From positions 3,906,001-3,970,000 of the forward strand of contig NZ_CP188258.1 of NCBI RefSeq assembly GCF_049994905.1: a stretch of 64,000 nt of DNA. Direction: 5' to 3'. Positions 26,215-34,696 of the stretch are shown here, one piece after another. This DNA is from Diaminobutyricibacter sp049994905. GTDB lineage: Bacteria; Actinomycetota; Actinomycetes; Actinomycetales; Microbacteriaceae. Positions within the stretch are counted from its first letter, which is position 1; each line of letters starts with the position of its first letter. The notes under the pieces were generated by a model that saw only the letters and a program-made list of their open reading frames with translations, made no database searches and had not been told where the DNA came from. A program made the position numbers and the translations under genes.

Positions 26215-27615
26215 TCAGACCGTCACCGGGTACTTGCTCGGGATGGCCGAGACGTCGAACTTCTCGTTGCGAACCGGGTCGATCAGGTAAGGGAACCGTG
26301 CCACTTTCGCGCGAATCTCCTTCTGATTCGAACCTTCGTCACCCCAGAGAACCGTCACGTCGGTCCCCTCGTCCACGTAGCGGGTATCGATCCACGCGAG
26401 CGAGATCGTTTCGTGCGACCAGAGGGTGAATGTCCGCCCCGACGTGGTGCCGATGTCTTCTCCGTCGACCAACACTTTGTCCGCCCGCAGAACACCCGTG
26501 GTGGTTGCGGGGTACCCGACTTGGTACATGAAATCGTTCGGAATGATCATCGGTGTGTATTCCGGACCGCCGCGCAATTCGGAGCTGACGATTTCGGCGA
26601 CGTCCTCAGCGTTCCAGACCAGAGTGACCATCGTCGTCCTATTGGCAGCTGCCTCCGCCTCGAGTGCGGCTCGACCCGGGAACTCGTGGTTGAAATTGAC
26701 CATATGGCCCCAACCCAGGTCGTACGGACTGAGGAACCGGCGCGAGGTGTCCTGGCCAGCGCTACCGGTGAAGACGACCTCACTGAAGTCAAATCCGACC
26801 ATCTTCATGAAGGTGAAGATGCCGGGATCCTCCGGACCCCACGCTAAGGGCATGTGGTAGAACGCCTGACCGAAACCTCCCTCGGTGTGCTCGCACATGT
26901 AGGCCTGGACGCCGAGCTTGCGAATTCCATGCGGGAGGCCGGCGTCGTAGATCGCCTGGTAGACCTTCTGAGCATCCTCGATAGGACCGTGGATCTCATA
27001 CGACAGCGTGGCCGCCATTCCGATGCGCAGAATCGTCACCTCGGTTCCCGCGATACGGGTAGGACGGTGTCGAAGGAACGCGACGTCATGGAGGTTCTCC
27101 TCGGTGGCGTCTTCCAGGATCTCGAGGGACTTCGGGCCGCCGATCTGGAACAGAAACGTCTCGCCGGTCAGGTAGTCGAGTTCGAAATCGAGATCCTCGA
27201 ACTGCGTGGCACGGTAATCCAGGTATGGAGAGAGCCAGAACGAGATGAACTCGTCTTCGGCCATCCGCATCAGGATTCCGTGTGCTCCCACCTTGCCGAA
27301 GTGGTCCGTCAGAATTGCATGACGTGCGGCGCCGACCTGGAATTTCTGGAAGCTGTTCACGCAGATCGCCTGCAAGAACTTCAGTGCGTCGGGTCCAGAG
27401 ATCTTTGTGGTCGGAGACGGGTTGAGGTGGCCGTGGATGTACGCGGTCTTCTTCCAGGACTGGGTTTCATCGCGCCAGCCTGTGTATTCCCATGCATGAG
27501 CGCGCCCACCGAAGGTCCAGTGGTTCAGAAGGTACTGAACGGGGCGCTCGTCGTGCGGAACGTACTCCGACTGCGGCCAGACACGGTGGTTCGCCTCGTT
27601 GAGGTCGTCGGACAT
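26215..27615 (-). CDS. GcvT-like tetrahydrofolate O-demethylase (LigM/DesA type), copy 1
   Basis: 466 residues, close to the ~470 of Sphingobium LigM, from an ATG at 27615. It has the aminomethyltransferase fold: GPDALKFLQAICVNSF, HAILTDHFGKVGAHGILMRM, GPKSLEILEDATEENL, and the C-terminal barrel with PYDLGWGHMVNFNHEFPG and LVDGEDIGTTSG. LigM and DesA move the methyl group of vanillate or syringate-type methoxyls to THF, giving 5-methyl-THF and a catechol. The substrate here is unknown. FolD, a VAO flavoprotein and a ring-cleavage dioxygenase in the same operon support aromatic O-demethylation. A paralogue lies at 36812-38131. Confidence 0.82.
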   Translation of the reverse strand: MSDDLNEANHRVWPQSEYVPHDERPVQYLLNHWTFGGRAHAWEYTGWRDETQSWKKTAYIHGHLNPSPTTKISGPDALKFLQAICVNSFQKFQVGAARHAILTDHFGKVGAHGILMRMAEDEFISFWLSPYLDYRATQFEDLDFELDYLTGETFLFQIGGPKSLEILEDATEENLHDVAFLRHRPTRIAGTEVTILRIGMAATLSYEIHGPIEDAQKVYQAIYDAGLPHGIRKLGVQAYMCEHTEGGFGQAFYHMPLAWGPEDPGIFTFMKMVGFDFSEVVFTGSAGQDTSRRFLSPYDLGWGHMVNFNHEFPGRAALEAEAAANRTTMVTLVWNAEDVAEIVSSELRGGPEYTPMIIPNDFMYQVGYPATTTGVLRADKVLVDGEDIGTTSGRTFTLWSHETISLAWIDTRYVDEGTDVTVLWGDEGSNQKEIRAKVARFPYLIDPVRNEKFDVSAIPSKYPVTV

Positions 27616-27642
27616 GTGTTGCTTCTCTCTTCGTTGAGGTGG

Positions 27643-27688
27643 GACGCGCGTCGATTCTCGTGCGGGGGACACGTCCTCGACGCGCGTC
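27643..27688 (-). promoter_or_regulatory. 12-bp perfect inverted repeat between operon genes
   Basis: GACGCGCGTCGA and TCGACGCGCGTC flank a 22-base loop, between the small beta-protein gene and the LigM-like gene. It may be an mRNA hairpin that attenuates, processes or stabilises the operon transcript. Each arm also contains the palindrome GACGCGCGTC, so a pair of protein-binding sites is the alternative. Confidence 0.5.
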
Positions 27689-27690
27689 GG

Positions 27691-27993
27691 TCAGATGCGT
27701 TCGCCCTTGACTTTTGCCGCAGGGAACAGGCCGGCCTTGGCCTTGCCGGTCAGGGTGTCTCCGTCGAGGACGAAGTTGAACGACATTTTCAGGGACATGG
27801 GCTTGGTGAGGTCCACGCCGAAGGTCAGGGTGTCGCCGTCGACCTTGCCGTCCTTGATCTCAGCCGTGCCCGTTGTCGGACTGTCCGTGGTGCCCGTGAG
27901 CACGTCGCCGTCGACGTGGAAGTCGGCGACGAACGATTGTTTGCCCATCGGAGACGACATCACGACGTTCCATTTGCCTGTTGGGTCAGCCAT
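27691..27993 (-). CDS. Small beta-rich protein of the demethylase operon (100 aa)
   Basis: Starts at an ATG with GAAGGAGGGG upstream, an excellent ribosome-binding site. The sequence alternates hydrophobic strands and Gly/Asp turns (GKWNVVMSSPMGKQSFVADF, DGDVLTGTTDSPTTGTAEI, DGDTLTGKAKAGLFPAAKVK), giving three similar strand-turn units like a small beta-barrel or calycin. There is no signal peptide and there are no Cys residues. I do not recognise a function. Its place between the VAO flavoprotein and the O-demethylase suggests a substrate-binding or accessory protein. Confidence 0.75.
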   Translation of the reverse strand: MADPTGKWNVVMSSPMGKQSFVADFHVDGDVLTGTTDSPTTGTAEIKDGKVDGDTLTFGVDLTKPMSLKMSFNFVLDGDTLTGKAKAGLFPAAKVKGERI

Positions 27994-28017
27994 GACCCCT
28001 CCTTCTTGTTCGGATTG

Positions 28018-28042
28018 TCGGGCGGGTGATTGCCCCGCCCGA
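28018..28042 (-). other. Intercistronic hairpin
   Basis: TCGGGCGGG and CCCGCCCGA form a perfect 9-bp stem with a 7-base loop, between the VAO flavoprotein gene and the small beta-protein gene. There is no U-tract, so it is more likely an mRNA-stability or attenuation element than a full terminator. Confidence 0.45.
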
Positions 28043-28073
28043 GGTGGTCCGACGACGTGTGCCGTCGGAGTCT

Positions 28074-29582
28074 TCACGCGCGCCGGAGGTGGCGCGGCCA
28101 GATGCCCGATTTGCCGGGTGCGAGGATGCCGTTCGGGTCGAGCGCGTCTTTGATCGCCTCCGCGAACCTGAGTTGCGCTCCGCCGCCGAAGTCGAATTTC
28201 GACTGGACGTGATCCATGTTCTGCAGGTTGGTGCGATACGGGACGTACCCGGATTCGGCGAGGCGGTCCACCATCGCGCCGTAGGCCGCGAATACCGCCT
28301 GCGTCTGATCGAGTTCGCGCGGGTCGTAGAACGTGGTGGAGATATGGAGAGCGCTTCGGGGGCTCAGCAGAATGCCGCCAACGGAGAACAGTCCGAACTC
28401 GGCGTACAGGTCTCGCATCAGTTCTTGAACACGTCGGACCTCGGACCCACGCGAGGTACTCAACGGCGAGAGGTCCAGATGAGCCGTTTCTGCGCCGAAC
28501 GGGAGCATCGCAGGGTTGAGGAGATCCATGTCGGGTATCCCCCTCTGCACACGTTCGTCGTGGTTCGAGGGTCCGTCGTGGTCGGTCCCAGCGAAGTCCT
28601 TTCGCAAGAGCGTCACACCGTCGATCGAACCGAGAGCCTCCTCGACGACGTCGAAGTTGGCGTCGACGATGGCCGGCTTCCCATAGAGAGCGAAGCGAGC
28701 ACTCCATCCGTTCCCGCCAGGAACGAGTTGCATCGACCCGTCAGCTCCGAGCTCCAATCCGCGCATGAACATGGGCAGATTGGTGATGACCCCGTCGAGC
28801 ATGAGGCATCTCATCGAGTCGATGACATTGCTGAGGACGTCCAGCCCCGAGAAGAGCGCCCAGCACGGGCTGTACTGTTCCGGCCGAGGCAGGAGCCACA
28901 CTCCGACTTTGGTGACGATTCCGAGATTCGACTGCTTGAACAGGCCTTCGACGCTCGGACCGAACGAGTGCCGGTACGTGTGCCATGTCGGGTTGTCCGT
29001 CATCGCCCCCATTCCCGTTCGAAGGACCTCCCCGTCGGGTAGGACGACCTCCATGCCGCAGAGTTGCGATGCGTGATCGCCATTGGGCGAGTACCCGATC
29101 CCGTAGTCGACGGAGTTGCCGACGACACTCCCCCAGCCGAGGTCTGGGATCGAAGACCACAGGCCGCCACCGTCCGCCTCGAGCGCATCGTGGAGGTCGA
29201 ACCAACGGACCCCTGGCTCGACGACGGCGTACGCCAGCTCGGTGTCGATCTCGAGCACCCGGTTCATGTTGCGCAGGCTCAGGATCACGGACCCGCGGAG
29301 ACGTGGCGCGGGTCCCCCATACGTGTTGTTACGACCTTGGCTTATCGTCCAGAGGTGGATGCCTACCTCATTCGCAAGACGGACGATGTCCTGAACCTGT
29401 TCCGTGGTGGTCGGGCTGACCACCGCGGCCGCGTCGAACTCGTCGGTCTCGCGATAGCTGTAGGGGTCACGGTACTCTCGCAGCGCTGCGGCGTCGGTGA
29501 TCACCGCATCGCGCCCGACGATTGCGACCAAACGATCGATGATCTCGGGAGTGAGTGTGAACGTGTCGTGAACGACTGTCAT
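28074..29582 (-). CDS. FAD-linked oxidase of the vanillyl-alcohol oxidase family, copy 1
   Basis: 502 residues from the ATG at 29582. The N-terminal PCMH-type FAD domain is clear (VVSPTTTEQVQDIVRLANEV, SQGRNNTYGGPAPRLRGS, AVVEPGVRWFDLHDALE, GNSVDYGIGYSP). The C-terminal half fits the VAO/eugenol oxidase/p-cresol methylhydroxylase group and ends in the typical DPNGILAPGKSGIWP. These enzymes oxidise the benzylic carbon of para-substituted phenols, releasing H2O2 or reducing a cytochrome; no cytochrome gene is nearby, so the oxidase form is likelier. A His in the ALHISTTFY block may carry covalent FAD. It lies 28 bp after the dioxygenase gene. A paralogue is at 39082-40656. Confidence 0.87.
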   Translation of the reverse strand: MTVVHDTFTLTPEIIDRLVAIVGRDAVITDAAALREYRDPYSYRETDEFDAAAVVSPTTTEQVQDIVRLANEVGIHLWTISQGRNNTYGGPAPRLRGSVILSLRNMNRVLEIDTELAYAVVEPGVRWFDLHDALEADGGGLWSSIPDLGWGSVVGNSVDYGIGYSPNGDHASQLCGMEVVLPDGEVLRTGMGAMTDNPTWHTYRHSFGPSVEGLFKQSNLGIVTKVGVWLLPRPEQYSPCWALFSGLDVLSNVIDSMRCLMLDGVITNLPMFMRGLELGADGSMQLVPGGNGWSARFALYGKPAIVDANFDVVEEALGSIDGVTLLRKDFAGTDHDGPSNHDERVQRGIPDMDLLNPAMLPFGAETAHLDLSPLSTSRGSEVRRVQELMRDLYAEFGLFSVGGILLSPRSALHISTTFYDPRELDQTQAVFAAYGAMVDRLAESGYVPYRTNLQNMDHVQSKFDFGGGAQLRFAEAIKDALDPNGILAPGKSGIWPRHLRRA

Positions 29583-29610
29583 AGTCGGTACTTTCTGTGC
29601 GGGCTGATTG

Positions 29611-30510
29611 TCAGCGCTCGGGACTGAGGACGATGTCGAAGACGACATCGCTCCAGCTGGTGTGGACGACGCGCCCGTCCGGGGTGGGCTCGGAAGCGGT
29701 GTGCGGTGAAAAGTGCTTGACCAACGACTCCTTGACCCCGAAGACCGCATCGGTCTCGAGCCTGGGGTCACCCGCCACGAAGATGTGGGTGACCAGTCGG
29801 CCGTAGTCGGGAGCGGTAACCATGAAATGCAGGTGTGAAGCACGCATCGGTGTGCGATGAGCGTGGTCGAGCAGCTCACCGACCGGACCGTCGTGGGGAA
29901 TCGGATACGGAGTGGGGGTGAGTCCCCAGAACCGATACTCACCCTGGTCGCCGGTGAAGAGATGCGCGCGACCTGCGACCCGCTCGTCTTCGTACTGGAC
30001 GTCGTAGTGCCCCTCGTCGTCGGCCTCCCAGACCTCGATACGGGCGCCGGCGATGGGCTCACCGTCGATGCCGGTGACGCGGCCTGACACCCAGCAGGGC
30101 TCTCCAGACGCGCCACCGGAAATGTCTCCCCCGAGCGCGATCCGGGGCGCGTCCTCGAGGAAGAACGGCCCGAACACCGTCGACTCGGTGGCCCCCGCGA
30201 CCACCGGGTGGTTGATCCCGATCGTCAGCATCGAGAGCCCCAGCACGTCGGACAGAAGGATGAATTCCTGTCGTCGATCGTCCGAGATCTGCCCCACCCT
30301 GGTGAGGAAGTCGATGCCCTTCTCCCACTCGGCCTCGGTGAGCCTGACGTCGCGGACGAACGCGTGCAGGTGTTCGGTCAGGGATTGCAGGATGAATCGA
30401 AACCGCTCATCGGGGGTAGCGGCAAAACTGTCGATGACCCGCGCGGTCACATCGCGCTCTGCCTCTGCCCGGTCGATGGGGTCGACGTTCGACACGGTCT
30501 CTGGCCCCAT
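29611..30510 (-). CDS. Intradiol dioxygenase, probably hydroxyquinol 1,2-dioxygenase
   Basis: 299 residues with the intradiol fold and all four Fe(III) ligands: Y169 (EGHYDVQ), Y202 (PTPYPIPHDGP), H226 and H228 (RASHLHFMV). The N-terminal helical domain (RFRFILQSLTEHLHAFVRDV, FLTRVGQISDDRRQEFILLSD) resembles hydroxyquinol 1,2-dioxygenases more than plain catechol enzymes. Hydroxyquinol cleavage gives maleylacetate, and a maleylacetate reductase gene lies 3 kb away, which supports that substrate. The ATG overlaps the stop of the SDR by one base. Catechol or methoxyhydroquinone cannot be excluded. Confidence 0.88.
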   Translation of the reverse strand: MGPETVSNVDPIDRAEAERDVTARVIDSFAATPDERFRFILQSLTEHLHAFVRDVRLTEAEWEKGIDFLTRVGQISDDRRQEFILLSDVLGLSMLTIGINHPVVAGATESTVFGPFFLEDAPRIALGGDISGGASGEPCWVSGRVTGIDGEPIAGARIEVWEADDEGHYDVQYEDERVAGRAHLFTGDQGEYRFWGLTPTPYPIPHDGPVGELLDHAHRTPMRASHLHFMVTAPDYGRLVTHIFVAGDPRLETDAVFGVKESLVKHFSPHTASEPTPDGRVVHTSWSDVVFDIVLSPER

Positions 30511-31298
30511 CAGAAGAGGTCGTCGAAGCGGGTCCCGGTTCCCCCGAGCGCGACGCCACCGTCTACAGCGAGTGCGTGACCGAGCATGTACGAGCCCGAG
30601 TCCGAGCAGAGCCATAGAACCGCCTGTGCCATCTCTTCCGGTCGTCCCATCCGGCCGATCGGAGTCGAGAGAAGCAGCCGATCGATTGCCGGCCGCGGGA
30701 GTGCCGCTATGAAGGGGGTGTCGATGAGTCCCGGGCAGATGGCGTTGATTCGGATGTTCTGCGTTGCGTAGTCCATCGCGGCCGCCTTGGTGAGTCCGAC
30801 GACCGCGTGCTTGGCAGCCGTGTAGCAAGCGAGCGTATATCCGCCGATGAGACCGGAGACAGAGGCCGTGTTGACGATGGCCCCGCCGCCGGCTTCGACC
30901 ATCTGCGGGATCTCGGCTTTGAGGCAATAGAAGACGGATGTCAGGTCGACGTCGATGACGTGTCGCCACTCGTCGGATGACAGCTCGGCGAGCGGAACAT
31001 TCGTCGCCTCGATCCCGGCGTTGTTGTGTGCGAAGTCGAGCCGGCCGTGCCGCTCGACGATACCGTTGACCAGATCATTCACGCCAGTCTCGTCGGCGAC
31101 GTCGACCGAGACGAACTCCGCACGTCCTCCGGCCGCTTCGATCAAGGCGACCGTCTCGGTTCCGCCGGCCTCGTTGATGTCGGCAACGACGACGGTTGCG
31201 CCACTGTCGGCGAACGCTTGAGCGCTTGCGCGCCCGATCCCCGAGCCCGCGCCGGTGACCAGGGCCACCCTGTCGTGATAGTCGAATGTTGTGTTCAT
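30510..31298 (-). CDS. Short-chain dehydrogenase/reductase, SDR1
   Basis: A 262-residue classical SDR: TGAGSGIGRA cofactor motif near residue 16, NNAG, the catalytic Ser in NTASVSGLIGG, YxxxK in CYTAAKHAVVG, and a PGLIDTPF end. Asp in VADIN after beta-2 suggests NAD(H). It is the first gene of the minus-strand operon that continues into the dioxygenase, VAO flavoprotein, LigM-like protein and FolD. A benzylic or side-chain alcohol released during lignin-type monomer breakdown is a reasonable substrate guess. Confidence 0.88.
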   Translation of the reverse strand: MNTTFDYHDRVALVTGAGSGIGRASAQAFADSGATVVVADINEAGGTETVALIEAAGGRAEFVSVDVADETGVNDLVNGIVERHGRLDFAHNNAGIEATNVPLAELSSDEWRHVIDVDLTSVFYCLKAEIPQMVEAGGGAIVNTASVSGLIGGYTLACYTAAKHAVVGLTKAAAMDYATQNIRINAICPGLIDTPFIAALPRPAIDRLLLSTPIGRMGRPEEMAQAVLWLCSDSGSYMLGHALAVDGGVALGGTGTRFDDLF

Positions 31299-31368
31299 GT
31301 GGTCGTGCTCCGATCAATTCTTCGTTGAATCGCGTGATGTGCGCCCGAACTATGCCTGCGCAGTTCGT

Positions 31369-31401
31369 AAGACACGAGTCTAGCGAATAGACGTGCGTCT
31401 T
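31369..31401. promoter_or_regulatory. Dyad-symmetric operator candidate between divergent catabolic operons
   Basis: The core GTCTA-GCGAA-TAGAC is perfect, with outer AAGAC/GTCTT arms in register. The element sits 58 bp upstream of the flavin monooxygenase start and 70 bp upstream of SDR1, where a TetR dimer could control both operons. A second inverted repeat, CGAACT...AGTTCG (31346-31366), lies beside it. Confidence 0.5.
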
Positions 31402-31459
31402 GTACACTGGCACGACGGGTTGCTCAACGAACCCGGTGTGATCAAGGGAGACACAGCCG

Positions 31460-32656
31460 ATGGAAAAGACAGACGTTGCGATCGTCGGAGCCGGTCCGGT
31501 GGGCCTCACCTTGGCTTTGGCGCTGGGCAGGGCAGGGGTGAACGTCGTCGTAGTAGAGCGCGACGCAGAGATCAACCTTTCACCGCGTGCGATGGTCTAC
31601 CTACATCCGCTGCTCCCCGATCTCGATCGGCTCGGACTGGTAGCAGGCATGCTCAAGCGTGGTTTCCGTGATGATGAGGGACTCAACCTTCACCTCGCTT
31701 CGACCGGCGAAGTGATCAGCATCCCGAATACCGCCCTGGACGGAATCGATCCGTTCCCCTTCAACATCCATCTGGGGCAGGGTGAGTACTGCAGCCTCGT
31801 GGCTGAACTCCTCGCCGATCTGGACAACGTCGACGTCCGTTCCAACTCGGAAGTCGTGACGATCGATGACCAGGAAGCGACGGCAACCGTGCATCTTCAG
31901 GTGAAAGGCGTCTCGCAGGCGCTCGAAGCTCGCTACGTCGTCGGAGCGGATGGAGGGCACAGTGTCGTCCGAGCCTCGATCGGCGCATCCCTGGAGGGAA
32001 CGACGTGGGGGGAACGATTTGTCGCCACCAACGTTCGGTTCGACTTCCGGAGCAGAGGATTCAAGTCCTCGAACATGTACATCGACCCCGAGATCGGGTG
32101 CATCATCGCTCAGATCACACCAGATGGACTCTGGCGTTGCACCTATCAGGAGTCCCTGGAATTGCCGGAATCAACCGTTGCCGATCGCATTCCCCAACAC
32201 TTCGATCGGTTGCTGGGCGCGGACGCATCAGTCGAATTGGTCGATTTCCGGCCCTATCGCATGCACCAGCGCCTGTCTTCGTCGTTGCGATCCGGCCATG
32301 TCGTACTCGCCGGCGACGCTGCACATCTCACCAATCCAACCGGCGGCCTCGGGCTGACGACCGGGCTCTACGACGTCCTGCTCCTTGAGGAAGTCCTCCT
32401 TGCAGTCCTTCGTGGTGAGGCCGGCGACGAACTCCTCGACCGATACGCCGAGGAGCGATCGCGTGTCTTCTCGCACGTGTCGTCGCCGAACGCCACGTAC
32501 TTCAAGACGCTCGTCTATGACACGACCGACCCAGCGGTGGTCGACGCTCAGGTGCAACCGTTCCGAGACGCAGCGAAAACCCTCGAGGGCCAACGCGCTT
32601 TTCTGAGTGGTCTTGACATGGTGCGGTCACCGTCACTGACGGGAGCGCACTCATGA
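31460..32656 (+). CDS. FAD-dependent aromatic monooxygenase (PHBH-like)
   Basis: 398 residues. The dinucleotide fold GAGPVGLTLALALGRAG starts at residue 10, with GADGGHSVVR and the FAD motif LAGDAAHLTNPTGGLGLTTG, the three hallmarks of class A flavoprotein hydroxylases. These use NAD(P)H and O2 to hydroxylate phenols, often with ortho decarboxylation. In this context it may form hydroxyquinol from a demethylated phenol, but the substrate is inferred. GGGAG precedes the ATG. It is the first gene of a three-gene operon with an alpha/beta hydrolase (4-base overlap) and maleylacetate reductase. Confidence 0.87.
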   Translation: MEKTDVAIVGAGPVGLTLALALGRAGVNVVVVERDAEINLSPRAMVYLHPLLPDLDRLGLVAGMLKRGFRDDEGLNLHLASTGEVISIPNTALDGIDPFPFNIHLGQGEYCSLVAELLADLDNVDVRSNSEVVTIDDQEATATVHLQVKGVSQALEARYVVGADGGHSVVRASIGASLEGTTWGERFVATNVRFDFRSRGFKSSNMYIDPEIGCIIAQITPDGLWRCTYQESLELPESTVADRIPQHFDRLLGADASVELVDFRPYRMHQRLSSSLRSGHVVLAGDAAHLTNPTGGLGLTTGLYDVLLLEEVLLAVLRGEAGDELLDRYAEERSRVFSHVSSPNATYFKTLVYDTTDPAVVDAQVQPFRDAAKTLEGQRAFLSGLDMVRSPSLTGAHS

Positions 32657-33645
32657 ATTCGGCACCGCACCTGTCAGAGCGGGCCGCCGTCACAATTCGG
32701 CGCGGGTCATTCTGGATCGAAGGCGATCCGACGCCGAGCGCGTTCGGCACGATCCAACGCGGTCCGATGTACGTGCACTGGGAGGCGCCCGCAGATGCGA
32801 CTGATCGCCCGCCGCTGATCCTCGTGCATGGGGGCGGTGGTCAGGGCACCGATTGGATGACGACCGCAGACGGTCGCCCCGGGTGGCTTGATGCGTTCGT
32901 GCGAGCTGGGTATCCGACCTATGTCGTCGATCGGCCGGGCCACGGACGATCACCACACCATCCGGACGTTCTCGGAGAACCGGGAGCGCCTGGAGGATTC
33001 GAATCGACCATCGGCGTGTTCGCAAACCCTGTGCTGGCGGAGGCGCACACCCAGTGGCCGTGGGCGCGGAGTGCTGAGGGGTACGAGATCGCTCAGCTTG
33101 CCGCCAGCGCCGGCTTCATCGCAGCCGACTTCGCAGCCGCCAACGACATCGACGGTCGTCGTCTGAGTGAACTTCTCGACCGGACCGGGCCGGCGGTCCT
33201 CATCACACACTCGGTCGGCGCTGTGGGCGGCTGGCTCGCCGCTACTCTGAATCCGGCCTCGGTGCTTGCTGTTGTCGCGATCGAACCGATGGGTCCTCCC
33301 TTCACTTCCATTCCGGGACTGGGCTCACTCACGTGGGGGGTGACTGCCGTACCGCTTCCGACAGAACCCCCGATCCTCGGACCGGAGGAGCTCGTCGCCC
33401 AGCGTGGATCAATGACGATCCCCGGTCTTGCCGGGCTGCCTATTGTGGTTGTGGCCGCTCCAGCCTCACCCTTCGCGGGCGGCGCCGCGCCAGTCGTCGA
33501 CTTCCTCGTTTCGACCGGCGCTCGCGCGGAGCTGCTTCGACTCGAGGAGCACGGTGTGGTCGGAAACGGACACGGGGTGATGCTCGAAGCCAATTCCGAC
33601 GAAGCGATCGAGCCGATCCTCGTCTGGCTCGAAGAACATGCCTGA
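32653..33645 (+). CDS. Alpha/beta hydrolase
   Basis: A 330-residue alpha/beta hydrolase with the oxyanion motif ILVHGGGGQGTDW, a nucleophile elbow THSVGAVGG (Ser), and a late His region (GVVGNGHGVMLEAN). A secretion signal is absent. It overlaps the monooxygenase stop by 4 bases and the maleylacetate reductase start by 8 bases, so the three are translated together. It probably hydrolyses an ester or lactone intermediate of the aromatic pathway; the exact bond is unknown. Confidence 0.82.
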   Translation: MNSAPHLSERAAVTIRRGSFWIEGDPTPSAFGTIQRGPMYVHWEAPADATDRPPLILVHGGGGQGTDWMTTADGRPGWLDAFVRAGYPTYVVDRPGHGRSPHHPDVLGEPGAPGGFESTIGVFANPVLAEAHTQWPWARSAEGYEIAQLAASAGFIAADFAAANDIDGRRLSELLDRTGPAVLITHSVGAVGGWLAATLNPASVLAVVAIEPMGPPFTSIPGLGSLTWGVTAVPLPTEPPILGPEELVAQRGSMTIPGLAGLPIVVVAAPASPFAGGAAPVVDFLVSTGARAELLRLEEHGVVGNGHGVMLEANSDEAIEPILVWLEEHA

Positions 33646-34696
33646 TCTACCCTCGCTCCGCTTCGTCTTCGGATCGATACCCGACCAGATCGTCTTCGAA
33701 GCCGGGCAGGCGCGTGAGAACGTGGCTCGCGAGGCGGCGCGGCTCAACCTCTCGAGAGTCTTGCTGATCTCATCTCTCCGGGAACGAGGTCGTGCCGGCG
33801 AGGTCGCAGCCGGGGCGCCGACGGTTGGACATTTCACCGATGTGAGGCAGCATGTGCCGATCGAAAGTGCGGAAGCAGCCCGAAGCTATGCGCTGAAACT
33901 GGGGGTCGACGGGCTGTTGAGCGTCGGCGGCGGGTCGACCACCGGCACGGCGAAGGCGATCGCCCTCACGACGGGACTTCCGATCATCGCCGTCCCGACG
34001 ACATATGCGGGATCCGAAGTAACTCCCGTCTGGGGCATGACGACTGCGGCCAGAAAGGAGACCGGAACCGATTCGCGCGTTCTCCCGGCCTCCGTCGTCT
34101 ACGACCCCCGACTCCTTGCCGATCTTCCGAAAGAGATAGCAGTCGCCTCAGCGCTCAATGCGATGGCGCACTGTGTGGAGGCGTATTGGGCGCCTCGGGC
34201 GAACCCGATCCTGAGCCTGTTCGCATCCTCAGGTATCGAAGCCCTTAGTCGAGGCCTCTCGACCCTGGACTCCGACAAGGAGCCGCCGCAGGAGCGTTTG
34301 CTTTTCGGGGCGCTCCTGGCCGGCCTTTCATTTGCCGGCGCCGGCTCGGGCTTGCATCACAAGATCTGTCACGCGCTCGGAGGTGCATTCGACCTTCCGC
34401 ACGCACCGCTGCACGCCGTCATCCTGCCGCACGTCCTGAACTTCAACGCCGCTGCCGTTCCCGACGTCACGGCACAGATCGGCGTCGCCCTGGGGACCCT
34501 CGACCCGATCGCCGGCCTTCGGGAACTCTACGCACGAGTTGGCGCACCTCGGACTCTCAAGGAAATCGGGCTGCGTAAGGACCAGCTCGACGCGGCCGTC
34601 GAGGTTGTCGCCGCGAGACTTCCGATAGACAATCCCCGCCCGGTGACTCGCGGCGGCATCGCCGAGATCCTCGGCGCAGCGTTCGGACGCGACTAG
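33638..34696 (+). CDS. Maleylacetate reductase (iron-containing alcohol dehydrogenase family)
   Basis: 352 residues, the usual length. The family block VGGGSTTGTAKAIALTTGLP is followed by VPTTYAGSEVTPVWG and the metal-binding region NAMAHCVEAYW with HHKICHALGGAFDLPHAPLH. Maleylacetate reductase converts maleylacetate to 3-oxoadipate with NAD(P)H and is the step after hydroxyquinol ring cleavage. Together with the dioxygenase at 29611-30510 it defines a hydroxyquinol branch. The gene's stop overlaps the stop of the convergent TetR gene by 4 bases. Confidence 0.9.
   Translation: MPDLPSLRFVFGSIPDQIVFEAGQARENVAREAARLNLSRVLLISSLRERGRAGEVAAGAPTVGHFTDVRQHVPIESAEAARSYALKLGVDGLLSVGGGSTTGTAKAIALTTGLPIIAVPTTYAGSEVTPVWGMTTAARKETGTDSRVLPASVVYDPRLLADLPKEIAVASALNAMAHCVEAYWAPRANPILSLFASSGIEALSRGLSTLDSDKEPPQERLLFGALLAGLSFAGAGSGLHHKICHALGGAFDLPHAPLHAVILPHVLNFNAAAVPDVTAQIGVALGTLDPIAGLRELYARVGAPRTLKEIGLRKDQLDAAVEVVAARLPIDNPRPVTRGGIAEILGAAFGRD

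Noticed and set aside
26854..29042. Long plus-strand frames opposite the demethylase and VAO genes
   Set aside because: Antisense shadows of genes with strong family motifs.
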